A DNA stretch of 64,000 bases from Isoetes taiwanensis (GCA_021234155.1 JAJEKV010000032.1:7288736-7352735), one strand, 5' to 3'. Positions 9,760 to 21,450 are shown, numbered from the stretch's first letter. Numbers and translations: made by a program. The notes: generated from the sequence alone by a model not told the origin.

Positions 9760-12142
9760 CTATAAATTTACCAAATGCATCCCATTTCCTGTCATAAGAA
9801 TCTGCAAATTTACTTTTGTGAGCAGTAACAAAAGCTTCTAGATCCAGTTGGAAATGCATTTTAATCCAGAATGCAGAGAAATTTTTATGGCCATGCACAA
9901 TCCTATTCCTTGCTTTCCATATGTTCCATAAAGCAGTAAACATGATAGTATTCTTGAAGGCATCATTATTCTGAATGCATTTTAACAAGTTAAATTGATC
10001 ATGCATACAGAAAAGGTTGCCAAATTTACTGTAGAACCAAGACGAAAATTGGAGAAGCTTATGACATTCAAAAATATGCTGCATGGTTTCATCACTGGAG
10101 CAATTGGAAAGACATGTAGGCCTAATAGCAGAATTTCTCTTAGACAAGGACACAAGATTTGGGAGACTTTTTTGAGCAATCAACCAGACAAAGAAATTTA
10201 CTTTAGGAGGACAATAAGAGTTCCATGTGTTATTAAATAAACTATGGCATTCATCTTCTGTTAAAGACCACTTTGTCTTGGCTTTCACATGAGTTATCTT
10301 GTGATTCAGACGAGCATATACTCTGCTAACTTTATACTTGTTGATCCCATTTATTTTCCACAGCAGACTAGTGCCACTTTCAACTAAATTAAGATTGTTG
10401 CTGAGGATATTCCTGAAATGAAAGTAGACAGATTTATCACTTGAAGTGCCATGAATTAGTCTCCTCAAATTGGTCCATGAAATGAGATGGCCATTAGAGT
10501 ATAGATTCTTGACATGTGTGATGCTATGGTGAAGCCATTTTTTATAAATTTTGGGATGTCTCAAGGCCAGAGTATTCCCATTGCTGTCTTTGAAACCAGC
10601 AGACCAAAACAGAGAAGAGTTCATATTATGATCTTCCACACTAGGCTCATCAAAGCAATTTTGGACAACATTCCAAGCTCTAATCATGTTTTGCATAAGA
10701 GGAGATGTGTTGGTACCTGGATGTAAAATGCAGAAAGCAGACTCAGGCAGGGAATGCTTTATTGAGGGATGTCCATCAGGATAAGAACAATTGAGCCAGT
10801 ATCTGATGAAAATTGAAGCTACAGAATTGTTTCCCTCTAGAGTTCTCCAAATAAATTTTCCAGCCAATGCACATGCTTGAAGATATAAGTCTTTACAACC
10901 TAGGCCACCATATTTTTTGGCTCGAGTGACAGTGTCCCAATTGACTGAATGTGAGCCTTTCCAAATGAAATTTCTAATGGTCTTCTCAAGCTCATTGTAA
11001 ATACATTTAGGTGCCACCAGAGCCGAGGAGAAGTAAATATGGGAAGCTGACAAGACAGAGTTTGCAATTAAGGTTCTTCCAGCCAGAGATAGAGAGCTCC
11101 TGAAGAAATTTAGTTTTTTCCTAATTCTCTGAATGATAGGGTCCCAGAGACCTTTAATACTCGGATTGAGAGATAAAGACATACCTAAAAGCTTGGTTGC
11201 TTGCATGACATCTAGAATTTTAATGCCACATAGATTATCATAGGGAGAGTCACCAATAATAATTCTTTTTCCAATGTTAAGATAAATTCCAGAAGCAGAA
11301 GAGAAGGAATCAATAATATTCAGGAATTTTGCAATGTTCTCAGAATTAGAATCTAGAAAAGCAAAAGTGTCATCAGCATACTGAGAGATAATGAGGCTGC
11401 CATTATTTTCTGGAAGATCAAGGCCCTTAATAAATCCATTGTTTTGATAAAAGACAATTGCCTTAGTAAGCATTTCAGCTACAACTAGGAATAAATAGGG
11501 GGCTAGAGGGCAACCTTGCCTGACACCTCGAGCTAATTTGAAGAAAGAGGAAGGGGAGCCATTGATCAATACTGCAGAATTTGCCATGGAATTAAGGCCA
11601 AATATCAAGGAGATGATCTTTTGATGGAAACCAATCCTTTTCAAAGCAAATTCTAAGAAATCCCAATTAACAGAATCAAAGGCTCTCTTGAAATCTAACT
11701 TTAGGAGAACACAATTTTGAGAAGATATTCTATTCCAATGCAAACCCTCCATGGCCACAATGTAGTTATCCAGGATGAATCTATTGGGTAAGAAAGCAGA
11801 TTGCTTGATGTCAATGCATTTTTGAAGGAAAGGTTTCACTCTGTTAGCAATAATTTTGGCACACAATTTATAAGAGGAATTGGTTAAAGAGATAGGCCTC
11901 CAATCAGAGAAAGAAATAGGCTTGTCAACCTTAGGAATGAGAGTGATAAAGCCAGCTGAAATGGAAGAGTGCAGATGGTCAGCCTTCCAGAAACCATGGA
12001 CCAATTTGATAATATCATACTTTAGAACCTTCCAGAAATGAATGTAAAACTCTGGAGGAATGCCATCTGGACCAGGAGATTTGCCCTTACTAAAACTCAT
12101 AAGAACACTATGAATTTCTTGCTGGGATGGGTTGGGATCCAT
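9662..12142 (-). pseudogene. LINE B ORF2: reverse transcriptase and zf-RVT region
   Basis: An 826-codon frame without stops. RT landmarks are GKSPGPDGIPPEFYIHFWK, SAFLPNRFILDNYIVAMEG, KLDFKRAFDSVNWDFLE, RGVRQGCPLAPYLFLVVAEM and ISQYADDTFAFL with the catalytic YADD. The C-terminal third has the zf-RVT-like WNSYCPPKVNFFVWLIAQKS and a Cys/His set (C..C...H..C in PTCLSNCSSDETMQHIFEC), followed by ALWNIWKARN. It makes cDNA by target-primed reverse transcription. The frame is separated from the endonuclease by about 240 bp with stops and a local duplication (GGAATGAT...GAGAAATTTG at about 12154-12237), so the copy is probably inactive. Confidence 0.92.
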
Positions 12143-12639
12143 TAGACTGTCATTATTAGGAATGATCTCGAGAAATTTGCAATGGAGTCTTCCATTAGAC
12201 GTAAATCATCATTATTGGGAATGATCCGAGAAATTTGAGGAGAAAAGCATTCCTTTTGGAAAGATCTTGAGCATTAGTGTCACTCTTTTTTCTTTCCATT
12301 AAAATAAATCAAAAAGGAATTGAAGGTCATATTGATCATGGAAGAATTTCTTGATCTATAAATGAAAGGGGTTTCAATATTAGTACCATTCTAGGTATTG
12401 GCATTGAATAATGGAATTATTGAGCAAGCATGCTTTCACCCACCATGTTTGGCATTGAATAATGGAAAAGAATTTTGAACTACCACAGTCCATCTCCTTG
12501 TTGTACTTGATTTTGCATTTGATAGCATAACTCTTTGCTTCAATCTCCTCAATAGATTTAATTTTATTTTCTAAGATCTCCTCCCCAACTTGAAGATTAA
12601 TATTATGAGGGTCCCTTTGAAGTTGAAATCTAAGATCTC

Positions 12640-13623
12640 TCATTTGACCGTAAAGATTGTCTTTCTGTCTAGACCTTCATTATAATTGGTTTTGGACCAA
12701 TTTTTTATCCAAGATTTAATCTGCTTTATCTTTGAGTAGAAACATTTCATAGTTTGGGAACCATTAGCAGAACCATTAGCAGAAGTGTCATTGTTCTGGC
12801 CATTGTGCAGAGAATTAAAGTAGCTCTTGAAGTCATGGCAAAAATGCTCATTTTGCAAAAGAGAACAATTAAATTTAAAGGGAACATTCCCCTCCCTTGG
12901 AAGATTCAGAAGGTGGCTTGTGTGAAGGAATTGAGGTTGGTGATCAGAAATGGAGGTGGCCTCATCACTAAGCACATAGCAATTATCCCAAAAAGAGGTT
13001 TCAGAGTTGGAAACATAGAACCTGTCGAGTGCACAGTAGACTCTATCAGAGTTCTTTTGTTTGTTAGACCAGGTGTAGTTTGCAGTTGAAGATGGAACAT
13101 AGATCAGGTTGGTATCAGAAATAAAGGTGTCCCAATTTTCTCTCTCAATAGTTGACATATTAATTCTATTTCCTAATTTCATATTCCAGTTTGGAGTGTT
13201 GTTGAAGTCCCCAGAAATAACCCAGTCCATTTGAGGTTGAGAAGAGATCCAAGTTTTAATGTCAGGCCAGATAACTTCTCTATCTTTGGGATTGGTGGGA
13301 GCATAGACATTAATGATACCAAAGCTAGAGTTATTAATAGAGAAAATCACAGCTTGCCAACATTTACTAGGACTATTGAAATAAGAGACATGAGTCAAAT
13401 TTTTCCAAATTATAGTCAAACCTCCACTAGTTCCAGTAGCCTCGATCCAAATAGAAGAAGAACCTGGATAAATCCACTCAGATAGGCTGGAGCTTTCAAA
13501 TTTAGGGAGCTTGGTTTCTTGAAGTAAAATTATATCAGCTTTATATTGTCTGAGCTGAGAGATAATTCTTCTTCTTTTTATTGGGCCTTTAGCCCCCCTA
13601 ACATTCCAGGTAATTATTTTCAT
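12640..13623 (-). pseudogene. LINE B ORF2: endonuclease domain
   Basis: A 327-codon frame starting MKIITWNVRGAKGPIKRRR. It carries ILLQETKLP (metal-binding Glu), WIEATGTSGGLTIIWKN, INVYAPTNP, VISGDFNNTPNW and SDHQPQF, all boxes of the L1 apurinic-like endonuclease. The start is well defined by homology with LINE A. The next segment (12380-12643) is shifted, which breaks the ORF2 polyprotein. The short gap to the ORF1 end (about 20 bp) is normal for plant L1s. Confidence 0.92.
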
Positions 13624-13639
13624 TAGAAACCAGAATCTA

Positions 13640-13832
13640 GAAAGGTATCTAGAAGTTTGCCTTTATTACCTGAATTTCCTGTTCTTTTTGCTTCTAGTAT
13701 TCTCAGCTGGTGTTTTGTGCAGATAAAATAAGATATTTGGTTTAACAGAGGCTTTCTTCTTCTTTTTAATTTTAAGAGCACCCTTAGGCTTTTTTATAAC
13801 AGGATCAGAAGACAGAAAACTCTCATTTCCCC
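13640..13832 (-). pseudogene. LINE B ORF1, C-terminal piece
   Basis: Translation from the insertion site reads WGNESFLSSDPVIKKPKGAL and a Lys-rich stretch, ending near RSKKNRKFR. It is a basic nucleic-acid-binding tail. It joins in frame with the piece at 23989-26367 when Element 1 and one AATT are removed. Confidence 0.8.
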
Positions 13833-13836
13833 AATT

Positions 13837-13861
13837 AAGCACGATTTCATTAATTGGAGAA
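13837..13861 (+). repeat. Element 1 left terminal inverted repeat
   Basis: Begins AAGCACGATTT right after AATT. Two degenerate echoes of AAGCAC occur just inside (about 13887 and 13904). It pairs with 23960-23984. Confidence 0.85.
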
Positions 13862-14070
13862 AATAAGCCCATTTTGAGAATTTTAAGCACACCTAATTTG
13901 CTCTAGCACGAATACTTTCACCTACTTCTCGAGCACAAGAAACATGAGGTAATTAACATACACATATACATAAAAATTTTGTGTTATATTTGTACGTGTA
14001 CATGACACTCGTAGAAGCTCAATAATGGCCCTACATTGTACACCAATAATTCACATAAATAATTTTACTT
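13862..14070. other. Element 1 left subterminal DNA and promoter of small gene 1
   Basis: No frame. 14011-14070 (CAATAATGG...CCAATAATTCAC) is repeated at about 14629-14680, upstream of the second small gene, so it is probably promoter. Confidence 0.5.
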
Positions 14071-14359
14071 CACTATAAAAACGGCTTGACGAGGGGGTAG
14101 AGGCCATTCATCTTCCATGGCTTCCTCGATGCCTCGTCCAGAGCACATCCGCTCTTTCAAGTGTTACTTGAGCTACAACGATCTGGGCGAATGCGCTAGA
14201 AATGGCGTTAAGCTTGATCCATGGCTCTTATCTAAAGCTGATGGACCTGCTAGTGCTTGCAGGAAGCTCACTCGTGTTAAGATCCACATTTACTGGCTTC
14301 CTGATTAGGAGATCTATGAGCTGAATGGCATCACGAGCTTTGATGTTGATGACGAGTGA
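14071..14359 (+). pseudogene. Small gene 1 of Element 1, unknown function
   Basis: A TATA box (CACTATAAAA, 14071-14080) lies 37 bp before ATG 14117. The frame is 80 codons to TGA 14357, interrupted once by TAG at 14306. It reads EHIRSFKCYLSYNDLGECAR, KLDPWLLSKA, VKIHIYWLPD, then after the stop EIYELNGITSFDVDDE. The paralogue 610 bp downstream shares K-C-x-x-S, L-D-P, R-V-x-I-H-x-x-W-L-P and Y-E-(I/L). The shared pattern, shared promoter and similar ends support a real gene. I recognise no family. It might be a regulator or silencing suppressor of the transposon, but nothing in the sequence proves a role. Confidence 0.5.
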
Positions 14360-14680
14360 ATCTGCACCTGCCAATAATGTAATAATGACATGGGTACCTA
14401 ATAACTAAGTAAGGATGTAATAGCATTCGATTAAGGATGTAATATCACGTACCTTGGCGAGTATATTGTAACGATGTGCTATCCCACCTCCACTTTTTTA
14501 CGCAAGCCGTCATTGAATTCAATCATAGCTAAATTCGTCAAGCAAACATGTTTTCAAACATGCATATTAGTATGAAATCGTAATATTCTTTTATGCGTAT
14601 ATAACGATCGATGAGCGTGTATTACACGTTCAATAATGGGGCTAAGTCTACCCCAATAATTCACCTCAATCATTCCACTT

Positions 14681-14990
14681 CACTATAAAAGCTTCTCACT
14701 TCGGGGCTAAATTTCATTCATCCCCCATGGATTTTTCGCCTTCTTCAATTCACCACATTGAGGCGATCAAGTGCTCAATGAGCCACGAAGATCTTGTTGG
14801 TTGCCTAGACAGGCATCTTCTTCTTGATCCCCCACGCTAAGAAAAGCTTTGGGCGCTGAGATTCATTGCCCTGCGTCAATTCGTGTTATGATCCATCTGA
14901 TTTGGCTTCCTGAGCGCATGAGCTATGAGATATCAGGGATCACTACTACAGATATGTAGGGATCACTACTACAGGTGAAGATGAATGAAT
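14681..14990 (+). pseudogene. Small gene 2 of Element 1, paralogue of small gene 1
   Basis: TATA box 14681-14690 and ATG 14727, with the same spacing as gene 1. The first 37 codons read HHIEAIKCSMSHEDLVGCLD and LLLDPPR, then a stop. The homology continues in another frame as ASIRVMIHLIWLPERMSYEI and GITTTDM. One or two small indels therefore broke it. After the end there is a short direct repeat GGATCACTACTACAG (14938-14952 and 14960-14974). Confidence 0.5.
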
Positions 14991-15126
14991 CACATGTTTG
15001 GCATTGTATAGTGTAAGAGCTCTTGTGTTGAGATGAAAAACACAAAGCCTAATGAATCATAACTAGTCTATTGTAAGCTGCATGTCATGTATGATATAGT
15101 AATTATGTAAAAGAGCATTGCATACC
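14991..15126. other. Region between convergent genes of Element 1
   Basis: Lies between the small genes (+) and the 3' end of the transposase (-). No terminator can be assigned. Confidence 0.4.
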
Positions 15127-17250
15127 TCAAGAGTTCTCATCCTCGTCGTTAGCTTCTTTAGCCACTAATTCTTGCAACTGAGCCCCCACACTACTGGGGA
15201 TCACCGCTGACAACGGCCTGGTCCCTACGGCCCAACCATAGTCTATCGTTTTCAAATGTTGGTACCGTGGCGGGTCATTAGGATTCGGTCTCCAATTCTT
15301 GCTCCAGCAATCCCTATACTGCATTGCATATGAGGTACCCTTTCTGGCAACAGGCTCAAACCAAGAAACAAACACCTCTTCATAGTGAGGGAGATTAGGG
15401 TCCTCTACTGGGTCCTCTTCCGCAAAGGCCATCCACGTCGGGCAGTTATCATGTGGCCTGATCAGCAAGAGCATTCCTTTCTTCACATCTTGGTAGGGGT
15501 CGAATATTTCAACAGGGTTCTTGGGTCTACCAGAGAAAGGCCCGACATAATGAGATGCACCAATGTGTTCATCTACCAATAAGTTGTCGGGTTCTTCTAA
15601 TGCAGTTTGTCTCGTGCTGGGCCAGAAATCCTGAATGACAGTTCTCCCGGGCTGAACGTCCCCAAGCTTTTCGCAACAAAGGTGGACCAAGTAGTCAATA
15701 ACTTCATTCATATATGTGTGAGACCATGAGTTATCGCCCGGCTCTAGAAATAGCTGCCCGATTGCATCATGTACTTGGCAATTGAAGCTCTCAAGGCACC
15801 TATATCTGTCAAGCTCTGATATGGCTGCACGACCTTAGGTGACCCTCTAGGAATCATAGGTAAGCCTTGGGCATCCTCCTTCCACATTTTAATTCCCTTT
15901 TCAGGTAGCCACTCCCTATGCCCTGGCCTCATCTTGTAGAACATTAGTGGCCATCCATCATTCATGCAGAACTTGAAGAGTAGAGGTTCCAAATGACCAC
16001 ATAAACGGTCCTTCTTATCAGGGATAAAACCTTTCACGAATTCTTTCCAGTTGGGAACCTCAGACACAAGGTAGGGCGTAGGAGACTTTGAACTACACTG
16101 CCTGAAGAGTTGCATAAGCTCCGGAATAGTCAATGCATCTGATCTTCTCAATAGAGTGGAGTAGTTTCCAAAGAGGGCATCTATGTCATCGTGGGTGTGT
16201 CCAACCATCATGAATCCCAGTTGCACCTGATCGAAGACACCTAACCAGACCAAATATGACAAGTAAGAGAAAAGATACCTGTTCTTGTTTTGTCCTGAGC
16301 AATTGTCTAGCTGCAAGTAAAGCCTCCTAGGCAACTTCTTCGGTATCAGAGGGCCCTTGATAGGAGGCATAAAATCATTTCTAGTGCCATTCACCATTTT
16401 TGTCCTAAGGGCTTCCGTGTTCATAATTGCTCCACCCCAGCAGCTTCCTTGATGATCTGTATTTCTCAAATGACCCCAGTTGTCCTCAGATTGATTCTCT
16501 AGTGTTTTCAAGGTATGATTTAAAGATCCCACATGAAAATTCGAATCATCTGGCCAGAGGTCCAGCGAGAAGTGGCCCAAAGCACCTACACCATGCCCAT
16601 GCATGAGAGCACCAGTAAGACTCACCTTCAACCGTTCACCCCTCCATACAGATTTTGCTAGCTTCTCCAGACGAGGAACCATCGTCTTATTCTGATCCAT
16701 CTTATCATGTATAATGGGAAATCATGTAGGACGATTGGGAAACATGTTTTCCTGTCATCTCGTGGACGGTTATATCTACCTCTTGATGTATGTCCTTTTT
16801 AGTCAAGATGGAAGGTAATCTCTTCACATTTTCTCTAGTTCCCCCACTCGTAACCTTTGAGCGGTGTGGCATAGTTTCAGCATTTTCATCTATGTACATA
16901 GATAGCACAGCACCTCCTGCCAGTGTATAAGACCTTGGCTTCATGGACCCGGAGTTTCCATGCTCCGCAATCCTGTGCCCTTCCATAAAAAGCTTCCTCC
17001 ATTTGTAAAATGTAGAAACTGGTATACCGTATGCACTATGCCATGCCTTCACACAGACTTCCCTGTTGTTCAGCATTAGCTTTTTCACACATCCATTCTC
17101 TGAACAAAGATCTAGCATGTTTGTACTAAAAAGTCGTGACGTTTCGAAGTTTTTCATGTTCAAATAGAAGGTCCTCATGGCGGATATCTCCTTAAGCGTG
17201 AAATTAGCACAACATCTCTTCAAGCAAAGACATCGAGGACCGAGGCGCAA
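15127..17250 (-). pseudogene. Element 1 transposase with DUF7869-like core
   Basis: Three frames, 17250-16705, 16700-15744 and 15711-15127, form one protein of about 700 residues interrupted by two single-base shifts (near 16720 and 15745). In order: a Cys-rich segment RCLCLKRCCANFTLKE; a helix-turn-helix-like KAWHSAYGIPVSTFYKWRKL; DKMDQNKT; HGHGVGALGHFSLDLWPDD; LQLDNCSGQNKNRYLFSYLS; MMVGHTHDDIDALFGNYS; then an acidic C-terminal part with W-rich segments to NDEDENS. The Asp residues in DKMDQNKT, LDNC and GHTHDDID are in the places where DDE/D residues of an RNase H-fold transposase would fall; this catalytic reading is inference. The family is widespread in eukaryotic mobile elements and is named in Pfam only as a domain of unknown function. 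Confidence 0.7.
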
Positions 17251-17409
17251 GATAGCTTCGGTGTGGTTTTCCTTTCACCTTTTTTTGGGGTCGAGCGTCC
17301 TCTCGCCTTCCTGTTCACCATGTGGTACTGTCTTTTTTTTGTTACTCCAGCCTCGGCGACGGCATAAGCTTCCTTCTCGACCTCAGTCTCCTTCACGGCC
17401 GTAACTAGG

Positions 17410-18022
17410 CTAGAAACCGGAATCGCCAACGAGAACCAATGCTATTGGCCATCTCACCAAGTCATGCATCGTGGCATTTACGCACAAGCGTGAGCATAGA
17501 AATCTTCGGGCATTGGCAACAAATTCATAACGTAAAACCCCTATCCATGCTTCACCCAACTTCATGTCGGATACGACATCGTTTGGATCTAAAAAAAACG
17601 ATGACACCTGTAGCATAAGGCAGTTTGCAGCATTCGTGCAGTAACTCACATGTCTTTTCCACTAGTTTATCCCTGCAAATCCCCTGCAATTCAATTGGTT
17701 CACTGTTTCCTTCACAGGAGTTTACTGGAACTTGCCAATTTATCCGTTTGATCTGACCAGGTGGTGTGCTAACATCGGGTGCTGGAGTGATTTCATTCTG
17801 AACGTCGCTTTTGGACCAAAGAATGAAGCTACCAACAGCCTCCTCTAGGTGGTTCAATTCCGGTTCTGGAAACGGCAGTGGTATCTGCCCATCAAAGACA
17901 ATGACAAGAGAAACTACTATCAATTCGTCTGGCACGGGGACGTTGTGGTGATTTTTGAAGTTATGCACTCTGCCCTCAGCCACCTTCTTCCCCAACAGGT
18001 AGAAAGACTGTAGAGCTTCCAT
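17410..18022 (-). pseudogene. DUF8039-like N-terminal segment of the transposase gene
   Basis: The likely start is the Met at 18022 (MEALQSFYLLGKKVAEGRVH). The pattern VPVPDELIVVSLVIVFDGQI, PLPFPEPELNHLEEAVGSF and ILWSKSDV resembles the DUF8039 module found in plant transposon proteins. A shift at a run of eight T (17587-17594) separates it from FLDPNDVVSDMKLGEAWIGV in the next frame. A GT-AG pair (17412-17455) may be a short intron joining it to 17220-17429 (KKRQYHMVNRKARGR, basic, possible nuclear targeting) and then to the transposase. Whether this is one gene or two cannot be settled by eye. Confidence 0.5.
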
Positions 18023-18040
18023 CCTGAAGAAAGTCAACAC

Positions 18041-18484
18041 TGCTCGTCAACATCGCGATGGCGATCTGCTGGACCTAGAAACTTTGTCTAATCTAACTAA
18101 CCATTTAAAAACCACTTATCTACTGGACTTACCTCCACAAGATCGCAATCGCGATTAATTCGATGTAATCTCGCGTCGCTATATAACTGCTATGCTCCGG
18201 ATGAACGCTATCCGCGATTCTTTCGTGCACATCCAAACAGTCGAACCGAAAGCAAGAAATAGATGCTCGTCAACATCGCGATGGCGATCTGCTGGACCTA
18301 GAAACTTTGTCAAATCTAACTAACCATTTAAAAACCACTTATATCTTTGGACTTACCTCGACAAGATCGCAATCGCGATGAATTCGATGTAATCTCGTCG
18401 CTATATAACCGCTATGTTCGGGATGAACGCAGTCGCGATTCTTTCAAAGTGCACATCGAGCAGTCGAACCGAAAGCAAAAATAG
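18041..18484. repeat. Two-unit tandem duplication, 223 bp period, upstream of the transposase gene
   Basis: TGCTCGTCAACATCGCGATG starts at 18041 and again at 18264, followed by matching sequence through CCATTTAAAAACCACTTAT. Each unit contains ATCGCGATGGCGATC and GATCGCAATCGCGAT, variants of the palindrome in the intron array, so the 5' region of the leftward gene also carries these motifs. Confidence 0.85.
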
Positions 18485-19443
18485 ATGCTTGAGTAAGTCT
18501 CGCAAATCAAATGTCTATGTGAATATTAATTGCACCGTTATTTCCACAACGAAAATTGCCCGCCGGTTAATTAAAATGGAGATTTGTCGTGAATTGAGCA
18601 GTGGGAGCGAGAACCATTAGCGTAACCATTAGCGTAAACCATTGTGTTACCGTGATATTCCCTCACTATCAATTAGTCCGAGAAATAAACAATTCAATTG
18701 GGCCTCGATAACCTATCTTGTTATGGTTGTGAAGGCACTATTATAACCTATACATAAACAACAAATCGAAAATCTCTCCCCGATTGACAACTTCTAGCTG
18801 GCTAGACAAGAAGGCATTAGGATTTTGTACCCGGTAGCTTAAAGTAGGCGGCCTTCAAGATGAGCACTACAGACCACGAAGAACGGATCGGCGGCTCCAA
18901 AACCCAACGGCCGTGCACGAAGAAGAGCGAAGCCTTCGAACACACTATTTGGATTACAACCGGAAATCCCGCCCTCTTCATCGGCCTTGAAATTCAGGTT
19001 TAAAATTTGAAATCGATTGTCTCTTTTCGGGCCTTCAACCGGCGCTCCAGAGGCGTCTTAATTTTGGTTCCGTAGGTCCTTTTGAACGTACACTTTTTGA
19101 ATATGGAGGTGCACGACTAGAAGTACCTCTTGTCCGGAAAAAGCCACGTTTACAATAAAGTTGGGCGTTCATAAATACGGGCGGCTGCATTAATGGTGGG
19201 TATTTATGAATGCCGGCCGTAATAATGGCAGGCAATTATGGCGTGTCAGGTCCCGCACGTGCCGGATTAAATTATTCCGGCTTCCCCGACCAGTATTTAT
19301 TCTCGCGATCCTTTCGAACTTCATTCCGCCCAGCGATTTCGACGAGCGCATTCCGCGATTCCCAGCGCCTTCGCCTCCTCCGAGCGCCTTCCACCGCGGT
19401 CGAAATCAACCCGTTTTTCGAAAGCTTCCCGCGCCGGCGATCC
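18485..19443. promoter_or_regulatory. Divergent promoter region of Element 1
   Basis: Separates the leftward transposase gene and the rightward ParB-like gene (starts at 18022 and 19444). It holds an inverted repeat TTCATAAATAC/GTATTTATGAA (about 19168-19178 and 19199-19209) and a GC-rich stretch toward 19440. Short frames on both strands here are overlapping and without motifs, so I treat it as regulatory and 5' UTR sequence. Confidence 0.5.
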
Positions 19444-19585
19444 ATGGCACCAAAAGCCCACCTCAGAGAAGGTTAGTTCCAACCCCCTCAGCTCAACAAG
19501 ATCGCGGGCGTGATTTCTTTCGATATGTTTACTTAGACTCTTCACCTTTTCGTAATGTAGTCATGAGAAGGTCTGGAACTCAACA

Positions 19586-19805
19586 GGATCGCGGCCGCGA
19601 TCCTGCTGAGTGGTCGGACGGATCGCGTCTGCGATCCTGCTGAGTGCTCGGTAGCATCGCGGCCGCGATCGTGTTGAGTGATCAACAACATCGCGGTCGC
19701 GATCTTCAAAGCTCCACGACCTCGCGGCCAGCGATCTTACGAATCACTCATGAGGATCGCGGGCGCGATCGTCGTAAGCTCTCTTGAAGATCGCGACCGC
19801 GATCT
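19586..19805. repeat. Array of seven palindromes, about 34 bp apart, in intron 1
   Basis: Sites (18-mers) at 19586, 19620, 19654, 19688, about 19720, 19754 and 19788. The first is the perfect palindrome GGATCGCGGCCGCGATCC; others vary in the two or three central or outermost bases (for example AGATCGCGACCGCGATCT). Centre-to-centre steps are 34, 34, 34, then about 32 and 34, then 34 bp; site five has a 1-bp insertion. Spacers share CTGCTGAGTG or its inverse CACTCA. A relaxed site lies at 19499-19516. Confidence 0.92.
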
Positions 19806-21434
19806 GCTGATTTTACGGAAGAACTTGTCCATTAGGGAATACTGACCCACCTCTTACTTGCAGCTCTGGATTTGTATCGCGGCCCAGACGTTGAGCCCAA
19901 TAAGATCATCACACCTTCAAATGAAAGAAAGTGGTGCATTGAAATTGCACAGGCAATTCCACAGACGAAAGGCGACCGCCATAAAGACCTCTGCTTGTTC
20001 CTCAGGACTGGCAAGAAAGCCGATGACATACAGCAGATAGGAATTGCAATCGCTATGTGGGAAGGAACAAAAAGCAATGTTCAAGACGCTATTATATGCA
20101 GCGTAGAGGACACACAGAATTTGCAGTTCATTGAGTATGTCCTTAAATGGACAAACTATGATCCCTCGCTCATGACAGCTAGCAAGTTAAACAAGCCGGC
20201 AACTGGAAAGAATGTTCCACCGCCGGTCGAAAGGATACGGCTGGTAACCGCAAATCCTATGAATCTGTCTCTCTCATGCGGAATAACGGGCAATAGGGAT
20301 ATATTGTCCGGCTTCTCGACATGCGTAAAAGGTTTGCGCAGAACGGATAAGAAACCACCTAGCATTGCACTGAAAGCTAAACGAGATGAGAAGATGCCTT
20401 CTGTAATGGACACGAACTGGTTAAGGGCTCAGGCGAAGAAAAAATATGTGAAGCCCGTATCTATAGCAGAGGCGTCCACCAAACCCGAGCCCTCTCCGTG
20501 GAGCCTGTTTCCTTGCGCCCAACCATCCGCTATTATAGATCCTGCTCAACCTCGGCTATTTGTGCTCCCCCCCATCGCGGTCTAAAGATTCTACCATCCC
20601 AAAGTTCAGAATCAACCTCCCGCAAACTCAATACTTCGGATAGCTTGAGAACCTTCTTCTTCCAACACCCCCTTCCGCCTCAGTCTTTGCATCGCCCAAG
20701 AGGCTAGCATTTCCTATTGCTTCGAAGCGCCGACGGACCTTAAATTCAATCTCGGAAGAAGAACGCAAATTGGCGTAACAAACCGCGAAGCTTGAACAAT
20801 TCAAACGGTTCTACCCGCTTGGTGTGAACCTGGTTTATGAAGGTTTCAATATTCGATTGCGAACCAGCTTTCCGCTAACCTCACGCGATCGAATGCGTTC
20901 AAACGACCACGTCGGAGACTCGTGAAGAGTTTCAAGACGTATCCTCCGGAGGTGCTCACACCGCCGATGTTGTCCCCTTCGACCCCATTACCGGGTGATT
21001 GTTATTGTTCATGATTTACGGTTTGTGGCTGCCTAACTTACAAGTGCACATTATTTCAGGAAAAAGATCACATGGAGTACAGAGGCTGACTTGAAGGGCA
21101 AGAAATTTTGGATAATATCTGGTAACCACAGTATATGTGCAGCTCAACTGCTATGCTGTCTTGTTGGAGAACGGGAACAGCAGATGGAGTTTGCTAAAGC
21201 CTACGCGAGGAGAAGAACAAGAGTGCTTAATGGAAACTTGACAGATAGAGAATACATTGAGTTGAGCATTCAGTGCAATGAAGTCATCGCTAACACTGTA
21301 TATAGAGAGCCATTGTTAGAGAAGCTTCAACAGCTACGGCATCAACATAAAGCGTATGGTTGTCCTCCTCAAGGTCCCATTGGTACTGCCACCACCTCAG
21401 CATGGAAGGTATTTTTATTATCTTAGCTCAAAGA

Positions 21435-21450
21435 CATCGCGGCCGCGATT
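21435..21450. repeat. Single intron-borne copy of the palindrome
   Basis: CATCGCGGCCGCGATT lies inside the 64-nt intron at 21409-21472, so a second intron of the same gene carries the motif. It is preceded by AGCTCAAAGA, similar to spacer sequence at 19705-19713. Confidence 0.8.

Noticed and set aside
14938-14974. CACTACTACAG strings resembling CACTA transposon ends
   Set aside because: They are internal to Element 1, have no matching inverted partner and no 3-bp duplication.
19206-19643. 145-codon GC-rich frame in the Element 1 promoter region
   Set aside because: Arg/Pro/Ser-rich low complexity, overlaps exon 1 and the palindrome array, and has overlapping frames on both strands.
19586-19805. 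CRISPR-like array (regular 34-bp repeats)
   Set aside because: Repeats are palindromic and variable, spacers resemble each other, the context is a plant transposon intron, and there are no cas genes.
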